DNA of 64,000 nucleotides from an uncultured Cyclobacteriaceae bacterium. GTDB taxonomy: Bacteria > Bacteroidota > Bacteroidia > Cytophagales > Cyclobacteriaceae. Of the stretch, positions 10,352 to 22,500 are shown one piece after another. Numbering within the stretch: position 1 is the stretch's first letter; every line of letters starts with the position of its first letter. The position numbers were made by a program, and so were the translations under genes. The stretch lies in assembly GCA_943788235.1 (NCBI GenBank), contig CALSPM010000001.1:310001-374000 (forward strand), written 5' to 3'. Under the pieces are notes generated by a model. It was not told the origin of the DNA. It saw only the letters and a list, made by a program, of their open reading frames with translations, and did not search any database.

Positions 10352-12484
10352 ATGGAAAAGGAGAAACCATTACCGGAGAATAAAGTTGAAATACAATTCA
10401 CGGAAAGCGTTCAGCGAGATGCTGAATTATCAGGAGAAGATATGAAGGATACTGAAAACAAAGAATTACTTGAAAAGGCTTCGGATTTTTCCAAAGTTCA
10501 AGAGCCTAAAAAAGTAGCTAGTAAGAAAAAAAAGAACGATCAAGATGAAACGTTGGAGTCATTGGGTGAAACGTCTACAGTAAATCCAGTAGAATCCGTA
10601 CCTCCCAAGAAGGCGACTCAAGCAGTAATTACTGCAGAGAGCGAGGAAGAGGGAGAACTTGCGTCTGCCACTCCGGTTGAAAATGAGCCATCATTAAAAA
10701 CGGACATTGAAGGCACCCAAGAACAAGAAAAGGAAACAGCTAGTCCAAAATTATCGTCTCCTGATACGACGGCAATTGAGGATTTTACTCAATTTTCCAA
10801 AGAGAAATTAGTGGCGCATATAGCAGGCCTTCAAAAAGGTACAGACCTGAAACAAATGGCTAATAGTCTTCGAAACTTAAAAGCGAGATTTGATGAACTT
10901 TTTGAGGAATCAAAAGCTCTTGCCTTAAGTGTTTTTCTAAAAGAAGAAGGAGTTGAGGCAGATGATTTCTTCTATAAGGGAGATGAAGTAGATCAAAAAT
11001 TTGAAGCCATATATTATGATTTAAACAAAAGAAAGAATCAGCATCATGCTCAGATTCAGGATCAAAGAGAGGAGAATTTTAAAAAGAAAAATCTGATTTT
11101 AGATCAATTGCGGTATATCAGCAACAATAATTTTGATATCGATATTAAAGTGATTAAAGGGCTGCAGCATTCCTGGCAGGATATAGGTCCAGTTCCCGGG
11201 AATCAACACAAACTTCTTTGGGCCAACTACAATGCCTTGCTAGATCGTTTTTACGATTCTCGAAGTATCTATTTTGAATTGAAAGATTTAGATCGAAAGA
11301 AAAATTTAATGGCCAAAACGCAGTTGTGTGAAAAGGCAGAAAGGCTTTCCTCTAAAGAGAACTCTAATGCAGCCATCAAAGAGCTCAATGAACTTCATGA
11401 GGAATATAAAAAAGTGGGACCTGTGCCCAGGGATGAACAAGAAAATCTTTGGCAAAGATTTAAGCTGGCTTCAGATAAGGTTTATGAGAAGAGAAAGGAG
11501 TTTATAGAAAGTCTTAAGAGTGTTCTCCTTGAAAATTTCGAGAAAAAAAAGGCCATTATTTCAGAGGTTCAGAAGTATGAAGATTTTGATTCTGAAAAAA
11601 TTACAGATTGGAATAAGGCTGCAATGACATTAATGAACTTCCAAAAAGAGTGGGAAGCGATTGGGAAGATGCCCCGCGAAAAATCAAAGGAAGCCAACAA
11701 GTTATTTTGGGGAGCATTTAAAAAATTCTTTTCGAAAAAACGTGTCTTCATTCAAGCATTTGAGTCAAAAAAAGATGCGAATTTGATCACTAAAAGGACA
11801 CTGATTGAACAAGCACAGTCCTTAGTTGATTCTGATGAGGATGAAGTTAAAATTTCAGAAGGATTGAAATTATTGCAGCAAAATTGGCGTGAGATAGGTC
11901 CTGTGCCAAACAAATACAGGAATAAAATTTATGATCAATTTAAGGGAATTTGTGATGCATTTTTTGATGAAAAAAGGTCAGCATATAAAGTTCAAAACAA
12001 AGATTTTGAGATAAATTTAAATAAGAAAAAAGCAGTAATCGATCAATTGAGTGCATTGGCCAAATCTGCAAAAATTAATTTTGATGAAATTTTTATTTTA
12101 ATAGATGCTTATATGGCCATTGGCTTTGTGCCAAGAAATGATATTAAAAAAATAAATGGGCTTTATGATGAAACCATAAAGTCATTGATAACCGCTGAGG
12201 GCATATCTGATGGTGAACGAAATGAAATTAAGATACAACTCGAGATGTCTAAATTGAAAAAAGGACCTCAATCTCATTTTAAAATGAATCAGAAAGAGGG
12301 TCAAATAAAGAAGAAAATATCATCTTTAGAAAATGATATTAACATTTGGAAAACCAATATTGATTTTTTTGCTTCGTCAAAGAATGCCGATAAATTAAAA
12401 TTAGAATTTAATCAGAAAATTGAATCGGCTGAGAAAGAGGTTAGAGCACTCAAGGAGCAATTATTAATTTTAAGAGAAGCTTAA
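10352..12484 (+). CDS. DUF349 domain-containing protein
   Basis: Repeated LQ..W.EIGPVP/...LW..FK...D.f...K units. Confidence 0.85.
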   Translation: MEKEKPLPENKVEIQFTESVQRDAELSGEDMKDTENKELLEKASDFSKVQEPKKVASKKKKNDQDETLESLGETSTVNPVESVPPKKATQAVITAESEEEGELASATPVENEPSLKTDIEGTQEQEKETASPKLSSPDTTAIEDFTQFSKEKLVAHIAGLQKGTDLKQMANSLRNLKARFDELFEESKALALSVFLKEEGVEADDFFYKGDEVDQKFEAIYYDLNKRKNQHHAQIQDQREENFKKKNLILDQLRYISNNNFDIDIKVIKGLQHSWQDIGPVPGNQHKLLWANYNALLDRFYDSRSIYFELKDLDRKKNLMAKTQLCEKAERLSSKENSNAAIKELNELHEEYKKVGPVPRDEQENLWQRFKLASDKVYEKRKEFIESLKSVLLENFEKKKAIISEVQKYEDFDSEKITDWNKAAMTLMNFQKEWEAIGKMPREKSKEANKLFWGAFKKFFSKKRVFIQAFESKKDANLITKRTLIEQAQSLVDSDEDEVKISEGLKLLQQNWREIGPVPNKYRNKIYDQFKGICDAFFDEKRSAYKVQNKDFEINLNKKKAVIDQLSALAKSAKINFDEIFILIDAYMAIGFVPRNDIKKINGLYDETIKSLITAEGISDGERNEIKIQLEMSKLKKGPQSHFKMNQKEGQIKKKISSLENDINIWKTNIDFFASSKNADKLKLEFNQKIESAEKEVRALKEQLLILREA

Positions 12485-12559
12485 AAAAATAGAGTAAATT
12501 TTGCAATAATAACTAGCTAGATTACATTTGCACTCGCATCAAAGATATGCAGAGTATAA

Positions 12560-12633
12560 GCCTCCTTAGCTCAGTTGGCCAGAGCAGCGCACTTGTAATG
12601 CGCGGGTCGTTGGTTCGAATCCGACAGGAGGCT
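12560..12633 (+). tRNA. tRNA-Thr (anticodon TGT)
   Basis: GCCTCCT...AGGAGGC acceptor stem, CTTGTAA anticodon loop, GGTTCGAATCC T-arm. Confidence 0.95.
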
Positions 12634-12936
12634 CAAAAGTCGTTATTTTGCAGCGATTTTTTTTTGTTAGTCACCCGCAATGGAGCCCTAGGCGCCTTCC
12701 TTATTAAAACTAGTCATTTTTTTGGCTAGCTGGTTCTTTCATGTTTATTATGTGCCTTTCTTGTAAAGAGGGCAACCTAGTCTTTCATAAATATTACTTT
12801 CACTATTCAAGCTTTTCAACTTATTTTTGTCCGTAGAAAGATCAATGATTCATTATATTGTAGACCAATTATTTGACTTTACTAATGAATGAAAAAAGCC
12901 TGTTTTATGTTTTTTCGAAAAGATTGAAGGACCTCT

Positions 12937-13968
12937 ATGTTTATTAAAAAAGAGATTGAGGGCATATTTTTTGGAATCAAGATCATCTGCTCAACACTCA
13001 TATTATTGACAATACTTACCCTTTGCATTTACAAGGGGTTACTTCAATTTAATTTTACTGCCTTACCTATCCATGATTCACCAGTGACCAAGGATGAATA
13101 TGACGTAGCTTTCTTAGATGATTCACCAAAAAGCAAACGGGTGAAATATGGCTTTGAACTTTTTCAAAATACGCCCAACTACATAGGGCCCAGCGTTGAG
13201 CAGCTGGATAAAGTATTTTCTGGCAATAATTTAGCTTGCGGTAATTGTCATTTATTAGCTGGGACCAAACCCTTTGCCGCTCCTTTGGTTGGAGTAGTCA
13301 ACCGCTTCCCTCAATACAGGGGGAGAGAGCATAAATTAGGGACGATTCAAGAACGGATCAATGGTTGTATGGAGCGGAGCTTGAATGGTCGTATGATGGC
13401 CATAGATAGTGATGAGATGATAGCATTGGTCAGCTATCTTATATGGATTGGACGCAACGCACCCAAAGAAGGAAAAGTATTCGGTCAAGGCTTTATGGAA
13501 ATCAACCTTCCCAATAGAGCGGTAAATTTAGAAAATGGAATGGCAGTTTATAAAGTACAATGTGTCTTGTGTCATGGAAGTAAAGGTGAAGGGATCAAGA
13601 AGTCGAAGACTAATTCATATGAATATCCACCACTTTGGGGTACTGATTCATATAATAATGGTGCAGGTATGTCCAGGGTAATTACTGCGGCCCAGTTTAT
13701 CAAGGGAAATATGCCTTATGGTGTTACTTATGAATCGCCCATGCTATCGGATGGAGATGCCTATGATGTGGCGGGCTATATTAATCAACAAAAAAGGCCA
13801 AGTAAAGTCAATTTGGAGCTTGATTTTCCCGATTTGAAGCGCAAGCCCGTTTCCACGCCTTATCCTCCTTATGTTGATACATTTAGTATCAATGAGCATC
13901 AATTAGGTCCTTTTCAGCCCATTATTGCTTATTACAAGCAAAAATTCAATCTGACAAAAAAAAAATAA
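12937..13968 (+). CDS. Di-haem c-type cytochrome (thiosulfate dehydrogenase TsdA/SoxA-like)
   Basis: CGNCH and CVLCH haem motifs; NRFPQYRGREHKLGTIQERINGCMERSLNG. Confidence 0.75.
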   Translation: MFIKKEIEGIFFGIKIICSTLILLTILTLCIYKGLLQFNFTALPIHDSPVTKDEYDVAFLDDSPKSKRVKYGFELFQNTPNYIGPSVEQLDKVFSGNNLACGNCHLLAGTKPFAAPLVGVVNRFPQYRGREHKLGTIQERINGCMERSLNGRMMAIDSDEMIALVSYLIWIGRNAPKEGKVFGQGFMEINLPNRAVNLENGMAVYKVQCVLCHGSKGEGIKKSKTNSYEYPPLWGTDSYNNGAGMSRVITAAQFIKGNMPYGVTYESPMLSDGDAYDVAGYINQQKRPSKVNLELDFPDLKRKPVSTPYPPYVDTFSINEHQLGPFQPIIAYYKQKFNLTKKK

Positions 13969-14055
13969 GCAGTGTCACATTACATCCATGATAATTATTT
14001 TATTTATTTTTATTGGGTGAATTAATAATTCCAAATATTACTAAATAATTAATCA

Positions 14056-14736
14056 ATGAAAAGCACTAATAATAAATCTAGGCGTAAGTTTTTTGGCGCT
14101 ATGGCCTTAGGGGCGACTGCCGCTTCTTTGCCATTTTTAACCCATCCTGCTTATGCGGAATCTGATCAATTGGCCGAATCTAAATTTGAAGAAGCAGACG
14201 ATTGGTTCAAAAATATTAAAGGTAAACACAGAATAGTTTATGATGGTTCTACACCTCACGGAGGCTTGCCTGTTATTTGGAACTGGGCTTTCTATACCAG
14301 TAACAATGAAACAGGGAGTGAGGATTCAGATATCACAGCCATGACTGTTTTTAGGCATACGGGATTAATGTATGCTTTCAATGATGAGATTTGGAAAAAA
14401 TACCAGATTGGGGCAATGGTTGGTGTAAATGATTCCTATACAGAAGCACCCTCTTTAAGAAATACCGTCTATGAACCAAAGGAAAAAGACTTTCCACTTC
14501 CCGGAATTGATGGTGTAAAGCGGCTTCAAGAGCGAGGTGCTTTATTTTGTGCTTGTAATTTAGCGACGAAAGTATTTAGTAGTATGGCCGCAAAAAGCAT
14601 GAATATGGATCCTACCGAGGCATATAACGATTGGATCAATGGATTACTTCCAGGTGTTCAATTGGTACCTTCAGGTGTTTGGGCACTAGGGAGAGCACAG
14701 GCCAATGGCTGTGGCTATATATTTGCTGGGGGATAA
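14056..14736 (+). CDS. Tat-signal exported protein of unknown function
   Basis: SRRKFFGAMALGATAASLPFL twin-arginine leader; no domain recognised. Confidence 0.65.
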   Translation: MKSTNNKSRRKFFGAMALGATAASLPFLTHPAYAESDQLAESKFEEADDWFKNIKGKHRIVYDGSTPHGGLPVIWNWAFYTSNNETGSEDSDITAMTVFRHTGLMYAFNDEIWKKYQIGAMVGVNDSYTEAPSLRNTVYEPKEKDFPLPGIDGVKRLQERGALFCACNLATKVFSSMAAKSMNMDPTEAYNDWINGLLPGVQLVPSGVWALGRAQANGCGYIFAGG

Positions 14737-15086
14737 TTCCATAAAATTTTTATAGTTTATTTTTATTTACTGATTTTAAAAGCCCTTATCCAAAATTTAA
14801 GGTCTTTTTTATCAAATGATGAGCGCCTTTCATTAAAAGATAAATGGTCAAGTAAGTTTTTCAACGAGTTAAACAGTTGGTGATAGTGGGTTAGATTGAA
14901 GTAGATTATCTTTATTAAACTGATACCAATTAGATTCGTTTTTAAGTTTTTATTTATTTTTAATCTTCGATGCTATATTCCGAGAACGATTTGATGGAAT
15001 AATGAAAACGTTCAAGGGTTTTTATTTTTTATGAATTGTGCGATGTAATTGATGAAAAATAGATAGAATTAATTTTTTTATATGCT

Positions 15087-16052
15087 ATGAAAAGGCGTGA
15101 TTTTATTAAAAAAAGTACTTTATTTAGTTCTGCTTATGCCCTCCCAAAGTCAAGTAATCGTAATGATTTTGATCTTTCTAATTCCGAACCCGTGGTTGTC
15201 TCTACTTGGGACCACGGCTTATTAGCCAATAGAGTATCATGGGATATCTTAGCTGCTGGAGGTAAATCACTAGATGCTGTTGAAGAAGGTGTGAGAGTAG
15301 TTGAATCAGATCCTAATATTAGGACTGTTGGAATGGGTGGTTATCCAGATAGAGAGGGTATAGTTACACTTGATGCCTGTATTATGGATTATGAGAGTAA
15401 TTGTGGTTCAGTAGCTTTTTTGAGAGATATTGTCAATCCAATTTCAGTAGCAAGGAAAGTGATGGAGGAAACACCTCATGTGATGTTAGTGGGCCAAGGT
15501 GCAAAAAAATTTGCCTTAAAAAAAGGATTTAAAGAAACAAATTTACTCACTGATCTATCAAGAAAAGAGTGGAATTCCTGGAAAATCTCTTCAAAATATG
15601 AGTCAATAATTAATATTGAAAATCATGATACAATTAGTTCATTGGCTTTGTCAGGTGATGGGCGTTTGGCAGGCGCTTGTACAACAAGTGGAAGTGCTTA
15701 TAAAATGCACGGTCGGGTAGGAGATTCACCAATAATTGGTGCCGGATTGTTTTTGGATAATCAGGTAGGAGCAGCAGCAGCAACGGGCTTAGGAGAGGCG
15801 GTTATAAAATCTTCAGGAAGTGCAATGGTTGTAGAAGCTATGCGAAATGGAGCTTCTCCTCAAGATGCATGTGAACATGTTATTCTGAGAATTTTGAAAA
15901 TGAATAAACAAGTTGAAAACCTTCAAGTTGGATTTATTGCTTTAGACATAAGAGGTAATGTAGGTGCTTTTAGTATTAAAAAAGGATTCAATTATGCTCT
16001 TTCTAACCAAAAAAGAGGCCACTTATTGTTACCTGCCAATTGTTTAGAATAA
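15087..16052 (+). CDS. N4-(beta-N-acetylglucosaminyl)-L-asparaginase family protein
   Basis: Tat leader MKRRDFIKK; MGGYPDREGIVTLDACIMD; HDTISSLAL...GACTTSGSAYKMHGRVGDSPIIGAGLF. Confidence 0.88.
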   Translation: MKRRDFIKKSTLFSSAYALPKSSNRNDFDLSNSEPVVVSTWDHGLLANRVSWDILAAGGKSLDAVEEGVRVVESDPNIRTVGMGGYPDREGIVTLDACIMDYESNCGSVAFLRDIVNPISVARKVMEETPHVMLVGQGAKKFALKKGFKETNLLTDLSRKEWNSWKISSKYESIINIENHDTISSLALSGDGRLAGACTTSGSAYKMHGRVGDSPIIGAGLFLDNQVGAAAATGLGEAVIKSSGSAMVVEAMRNGASPQDACEHVILRILKMNKQVENLQVGFIALDIRGNVGAFSIKKGFNYALSNQKRGHLLLPANCLE

Positions 16053-16054
16053 TT

Positions 16055-16585
16055 TTAATTTTTTAATGCTTTTTTAACGGCACTTTTAAGCTGATTGGCA
16101 TAAACATTAGAAGCGATGATGATACCCTTTTGATTGACTAAAAAATAGGTGGGTATGGCTGGTACCTGATAGGCCCTCACCAACTTTCGGTCTTCGTCCC
16201 AAACATTCACCCAAGGAATCTTATATCTTTCAATGGCTGCACGCCATTTTTCTTCTTTAATGTCATTGCTGATTCCAATTACATTTACTTCTGTACGGTC
16301 ATATTTGTTATACAGCGGGATAATTGTATGGTCCAAGGATTTGATACAAGGACCGCACCAACTAGCCCAAAAATTAACAATGGTCACCTTACTTTGACTG
16401 GTTTCAAGTTGTACCCTTAACCTGTCATAACTCATTAAGTCAAAGTTGGGTGCTTGTGTATTTTCTCCCAGTTGAGCGTGTACTGAGAAACTCAACATAT
16501 AGCAGGTAAGCAGTAGGCATAATAACTTCATAGACTTTAGTAGTCGGGCAATGCTAGGTGTTTTTTGCAAAATAAAGGTCTCCAA
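16055..16585 (-). CDS. TlpA/ResA-like thioredoxin-fold protein
   Basis: VTIVNFWASWCGPCIKSLDHTIIPLY with signal peptide. Confidence 0.88.
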   Translation of the reverse strand: METFILQKTPSIARLLKSMKLLCLLLTCYMLSFSVHAQLGENTQAPNFDLMSYDRLRVQLETSQSKVTIVNFWASWCGPCIKSLDHTIIPLYNKYDRTEVNVIGISNDIKEEKWRAAIERYKIPWVNVWDEDRKLVRAYQVPAIPTYFLVNQKGIIIASNVYANQLKSAVKKALKN

Positions 16586-16642
16586 GAAGCAGGGTACTAT
16601 TGTTTTCTATTTCATTCTATGACGCTTTATATCAAAAAGGGA

Positions 16643-18843
16643 CTAACCCAATTTGATATCCTGTTGAATGAAGGGTTGTTTGTATAATCTTTGACCACTG
16701 GCTTGATAAATGGCATTGGCCAATGCTCCAGAAATTGGAGGTAGGGTAGGTTCTCCAAGTCCAGTTGGATCAATCCCATTATCAACAAAAAACACTTCTA
16801 TCTCTGAAGGTGCTTGATGGTGTCGAATCATACTGTAGGTATCAAAGTTTTTTTGTATTGGGCTACCTTTATCAAAAGTTAAATTACTATACATGGCATG
16901 TCCAATGCCATCGATAATACCTCCCTCGGCTTGATTGATGGCTCCTTCAGGATTGATGACAATACCACAGTCAATAGCACACCAAACTTTCTTGATTTTG
17001 TGTTTGCCGTTTATCAATACCATATCAAGGACTTGTGCAACATAAGTATTGTGACAAAAATACGCAGAAACACCTCTGTAAACGCCTTCGGTTTTGACTC
17101 CCCAATTAGATTTATCTCTGACGAGTTTTAGTACTCCTGCATATCTTTGAGGATCATAATCATTATCAGTTCCGATGGGATTTTTGATAGCACGATCAAA
17201 TAATTCTAATCTAAAATCAATAGGATCTTTGCCGGCAGCTTCTGCAACTTCATCTAAAAAAGATTGTTCCGCTCCTGCGATAAAATTGGACCTTGGGGCC
17301 CGCCAAGCACCGGTTGAGATGTTTGAATCAATACTCATCTTTTCAGCTAAGTAATTGGGTACCGCTCCAGCGGGAAATCGATTTTCATAGACAGGACTTT
17401 CATGAATGCCTGTACCATGGATTGAAAATCCGACAAGCTTATTTTTCTCATCTAGCGCAGCTCGATATTTTACTTTATAGGCTGGTCGATAAACTCCCTG
17501 AGTCATGTCATCTTGCCTCGTGTAAATGAGTTTGATCGGTTTTCCCGTATTATAGGCTATTGTGGCAGCTTCTAATCCAAAATTCCCATACAATCGTCGT
17601 CCAAATCCACCTCCCATTCGGGTAAGCATGACCGTTACATTTTCAATGGGGATATCTAAAAGGTTGGAGATACTCTTCCCCGTAGATTCAGGCGTTTGAA
17701 TAGGTCCAATCAATTCAGCTTTTTCTTTGCTTACCTCAGCAAAGAAGTTCATAGGCTCCATGGTATTATGGGCAAGAAAAGGTGCGCTAAAGGTCTTTTC
17801 GATAACTTGAGTTGCATTTTTGAAAGTTTGTTCTGGATTTCCGTCTTTTCGTGCCCATTCATTAACTCCAGTTTGGAGAGATTGTTCAAGTTTTAATTCG
17901 TGGTCTTGACTATTTTCAGCAGGAGAATCCCATTCCCATTCTGCTATTAGCGCCTTTTTGGCTTTCATGACCTGCCAAGTAGTGTTACCCACAATAGCAA
18001 TGACCTCAGTGAAGGCATTGACATTTGACCACGCTGCTTCTTTAGGGGCGGTATTGATGACCAATACATCAGAGATGCCAGGCATTGATTTGATTCACTT
18101 CTTCATTGAAGCCTTTCAATTTCATTCCGAAGGCAGGTGAATGCTCGATCATTGCGATTTTCATGCCCTCCCTTTTGAAGTCTAAGCCAAAAAGGGGTGC
18201 GCCCGAAGTGATTTTCTCTCCATCCACGTTTTTCGTCGGTTGCCCTATGATTTTAAAATCTTTTGGATCCTTTAGTTCAACTTTTTCTGGGACTTTAAGT
18301 GTGCTGGCTAGTTGCTGCCATTTGACCATAGCTCATGGTTCTATTCGATTCATCGTGTTTGATGATGCCTTTATTGGTAGAAAGGCTGGATACATTCACC
18401 TTCCATTCTTGAGCTGCAGCTTCCATGAGCATATGTCTTGCCGTGGCGCCCGCCATTCTTAAGCCTTGCCATCCGCGTCGAATAGATTGGCTTCCTCCTG
18501 CAATTTGCCTCTCATATTTTTGCGTATCTAAAGCTGCCTGCTCCACAATGACATTTTTCCAGGCCACGTCCAATTCTTCGGCCACCACCATAGGCATAGA
18601 TGTCTTAATGTTTTGACCAATTTCTGGATTCGGTGAAAATATGGTTACCAATCCATTTTCTCCTATTTTAATGAAGGCATTGATGTCAAACCATGATTCA
18701 GGCATGGATAGGGCTTGCTCTTCGGTAGGGTTACAACTGGCAAGCCAGCTAAAGCCAAGCATCATGCCACCACTCGAGGCTGCAGAAACTTTCAAAAAGG
18801 ATCTTCTGTTGTATTTTGTTTTAACAAGTATCATTCTATGCAA
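16643..18843 (-). pseudogene. Xanthine dehydrogenase family molybdopterin-binding subunit (IorB-like), split by two frame changes
   Basis: ORFs 18295..18843, 18069..18329 and 16643..18085 join as N-, middle- and C-parts (SLPKD/KVPEKVELKDPKDFKIIG; MGGGFGRRLYGNFGLEAATIA; GLGEPTLPPISGALANAIY). Confidence 0.85.
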
Positions 18844-18846
18844 TGT

Positions 18847-19317
18847 TTAAGTAAGTTGGGCAGCTGCGGTTTTGATAGCAGTTTTTATCCTTGTATAGGT
18901 ACCACATCGGCAAATATTACCCGTCATGGCACGATCTATTTCTTTATCGGATGGACTTGGATTGGATTTGAGCAGCGCTGTAGCGTTCATAATCTGTCCG
19001 GATTGACAATAGCCGCATTGGGCCACATCATGAGTCAACCAAGCCTCTTTCACTATATTTTCCAGGGTTGAGATTGATTTTGAAACGCCTTCAATGGTAG
19101 TAATTGCTTGATCACCTACCGTACTTATAGCCACAGAACAGGAACGAATGGCGGAACCATTTAAATGAACCGTGCAGGCACCGCATTGAGCAATTCCACA
19201 ACCATATTTGGTGCCCACCAAATCTAGGTGATCCCGCAATACCCATAAAATAGGAGTATCGGGATCGGCATCAATTTTTGTTATGGTTCCATTGATTTTG
19301 AGATTAAATTCAGCCAT
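18847..19317 (-). CDS. (2Fe-2S)-binding subunit, IorA-like
   Basis: GCGIAQCGACTVHLNG, CGYCQSGQIM, GNICRCGTYTRI. Confidence 0.93.
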   Translation of the reverse strand: MAEFNLKINGTITKIDADPDTPILWVLRDHLDLVGTKYGCGIAQCGACTVHLNGSAIRSCSVAISTVGDQAITTIEGVSKSISTLENIVKEAWLTHDVAQCGYCQSGQIMNATALLKSNPSPSDKEIDRAMTGNICRCGTYTRIKTAIKTAAAQLT

Positions 19318-19501
19318 AATTTGTCTTAATTAATATTTTCTAAAAAAGGAATATAACAAGGAATGATCTTAGATCAAAGAATATGTTGAAGAATGAGTTC
19401 CCTTTTTATTAGATCTTGATTCGCAGTTTCATTTTTTTAATAAAATAATTTCACACGAGGAAGTTTATCATTAATGATTTAGTTTTATAAGTAAATTTTA
19501 A

Positions 19502-22500
19502 TTGAAAGTCATGTTAAAGGATAAGCTAAATAAGTTATGGATGAGTAGGGGAAAAAAAGGGACTTCCTTTTATGCAATTTTAATATTTATTTTTTTTGGA
19601 GGTTTGGGTATGAGTGGCTGTACCACTTCTGACAAATTAGTGATCACTAAAGGGACGCGAATTTCTTTAATTGGCAACAATTTAGGTGCTCGAATGATGC
19701 ACTATGGATTTTTTGAAACGGAAGTACAGCTCGAGTTTCCTGATCGTCTTTTAGTGATTAGAAATTTATGCGATGGAGGAAATACACCTGGCTTTAGACC
19801 TCATTCAGGTAGAAACGAGCCTTGGGCTTTTCCGGGTGCTGCCCAATTTCAGAATGAGCTAGCTCAAAATTCGGGCAGTGAAGGGCATTTTGAAACTCCA
19901 GATCAGTGGCTGGATAGGTTGGATACTGATTTGATTATAAGTTTTTTTGGTTTCAATGAATCCTTTGAGGATTCAGCAGGCCTAGCCCTTTTCATCGATG
20001 AATTGCACGCCTTTATCACCCATACCCGAGCACAAAAATACAATGGTATACATGCGCCGGAATTGGTACTAGTATCTCCTATTGCTTTTCAAGATCTATC
20101 AAAAATGGAAGATCTACCTGATGGAATTGACATTAATAGGAGGTTGAAGATGTATACCCATGCCATGGCTCAAGTTGCTCTAGAAGAAAAAGTACTTTTT
20201 ATCGATGTTTTTACGCCAAGTACCAAATGGTTTTCAGATAAAAAGTTAACCATAGATGGAATGCAACTCAATGAAGAGGGCTATCGCATATTTTCCTCAT
20301 TCTTATCCAATGCGTTATTTGAGGAAGGTAAAAAACATGATCAGACCGCCTTTGAGGGGGTAAGAGCTCGCGTGATAGATAAAAATTGGTTTTGGCAGAA
20401 TGATTTTAAAATACCTAATGGCGTACATGTCTTTGGTCGGAGATATGATCCCTTCGGTTCAGACAATTATCCTAATGAGCTAAAAAAAATCAGAGAACTT
20501 ACCCAAATTCGAGATACAGCTATTTGGAGCTTTATACAAAATAGCCCCTATGACGTGGCCCTTGCGGATGGCCAAACGCAAGAACTGGCTGTTGTTGAAA
20601 CTAATTACAGGAATACAGAGGAGGTTTCTTATTTATACGGAGAGGAGGCCCTCGCTGCGCTTACGGTACCCGAGGGATATGAAATCGAACTTTTCGCCTC
20701 AGAAGAAACCTTTCCAGATTTAGCCAATCCGGTGCAGCTTTCATTTGACGACAAGGGTCGTTTGTGGGTTGCGACTATGCCAAGTTACCCACATTATAAA
20801 CCGGGAGATGCCAAGCCCAATGATAAATTACTTATTCTGGAGGATACCAATGGGGATGGAAAGGCAGATCAGCAGACAGTATTTGCAGACGGATTACATT
20901 TGCCCATAGGATTTGAGCTGGCTACCGAAGGCGTGTACATCTCACAGGGCAATCATTTAAAATTATATAAAGACGTGGATGGTGATGATCAAGCAGATGA
21001 AGTAGAAATGCTATTAAGTGGTTTTGACGATCATGATACCCATCATGCCATTAGTGCTTTTACGGTAGATCCATCAGGAGCTATTTATATGGGCGAGGGT
21101 GTCTTTTTGCATACCAATGTGGAGACACCTTATGGACCCGTAAGGGCAACGAACGGTGGTTTTTACAGATATAGTCCGCAACAACACAAATTAGAGCGCA
21201 CCGCGCAATTGTCCATTCCCAATCCATGGGGTATTGCATTTGATACATGGGGCCAAAACTTTTTTTGTGACACTTCGGGTCCAGATGTACGATGGATGAT
21301 GCCGGGATCTATTAAGCCAACATATGGAATTTCATCACCAAAATCAAAAAACTTGATAGAGGGAGCCCATAGGGTGAGGCCTACCTCAGGTTTAGAATTT
21401 GTATCCAGTCGCCATTTCCCAGAGGAGGTCCAAGGAGATTTACTGATCAATAATACTATTGGATTTTTAGGAACTAAGCAACACAAGTTCATAGAGAAGG
21501 GTACTGGCTATGAATCAAAACATCGACAGGATTTAATCGTAGGTACCGATCCAAATTTCAGACCTGTTGATATGGAGTTTGCTCCAGACGGTTCTTTGTA
21601 TGTCGTGGATTGGCACAATGTTTTGGTGGGACACATGCAACACAATGCACGTGATCCTTTGAGAGATCATGTGCATGGGCGTATTTATCGCGTAACTTAT
21701 CCTTCCAGACCTCTAGTGGCGCCCGCAGTCATAAATGGAGCGAGCATAGAGAGGCTGCTTGATAATTTAAAATTACCCGAATACAGAACACGGTATCGCA
21801 GTCGTCGGGCGCTCAGAGGTAAAGAGACCGAGTTGGTTTCCCAGACTTTGAAGGTTTGGGTAGCCAATTTAGATCCAAATGATCAATTATATGATCATCA
21901 TATGTTGGAAGCATTGTGGGTGAGTTGGGGAAATAATCAAATTGATCTGGATCTCTTAGAAGAAGTTTTTTATTCAGAAAATTACAGGTTGAGAGCTGCC
22001 GCAGTTCGGGTGATGCGTTATATGGATGTCCAAATTCCTCAAAGTGAGGAATTGTTGATAGAAGCAGGATCGGATGTACATAGTCAGGTGCGTTTGGAAG
22101 CCCTTGTGGCTGCTTCTTGGTTTGATGAGGAAGTGGCTCAAAAAGTTCTTTCGGCTGTTGCAACCTTGCCATTGGATGATTGGATGGGAGCTAGTTACAA
22201 TGCCATTGCCAGCAATTTTGGGATTTCGGGAGTTTCTGAAATGGATGAGCAAAGTAAACCCAGAGAAGAACGTGTGGTAGATCTTGAGGGGCCTAATCTT
22301 GAATTGTATCAATTAGGTAAAAGCATTTATGTGAAGGACGGTTATTGTGCAGCCTGCCATCAAGTTGATGGCAAGGGGATCAAATCCGCTGGATTTCCGC
22401 CTCTCAAAGGAACGCAATGGGTGCTTGGAGACGAGGAAAGGTTAATTAAAATCACATTGAATGGTATCATGGGTAAAATGAAAGTAATGGGAAAATCCTA

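Noticed and set aside
12547-12729. 60 aa ORF
   Set aside because: Overlaps tRNA-Thr; translation is an artefact
18106-18462. Plus-strand ORFs opposite IorAB (also 16898..17131, 17293..17529, 18425..18616, 18715..19071)
   Set aside because: Antisense to clear IorA/IorB coding sequence
21163-22312. Antisense ORFs over the dehydrogenase/cytochrome gene
   Set aside because: Shadow ORFs with no recognisable domains
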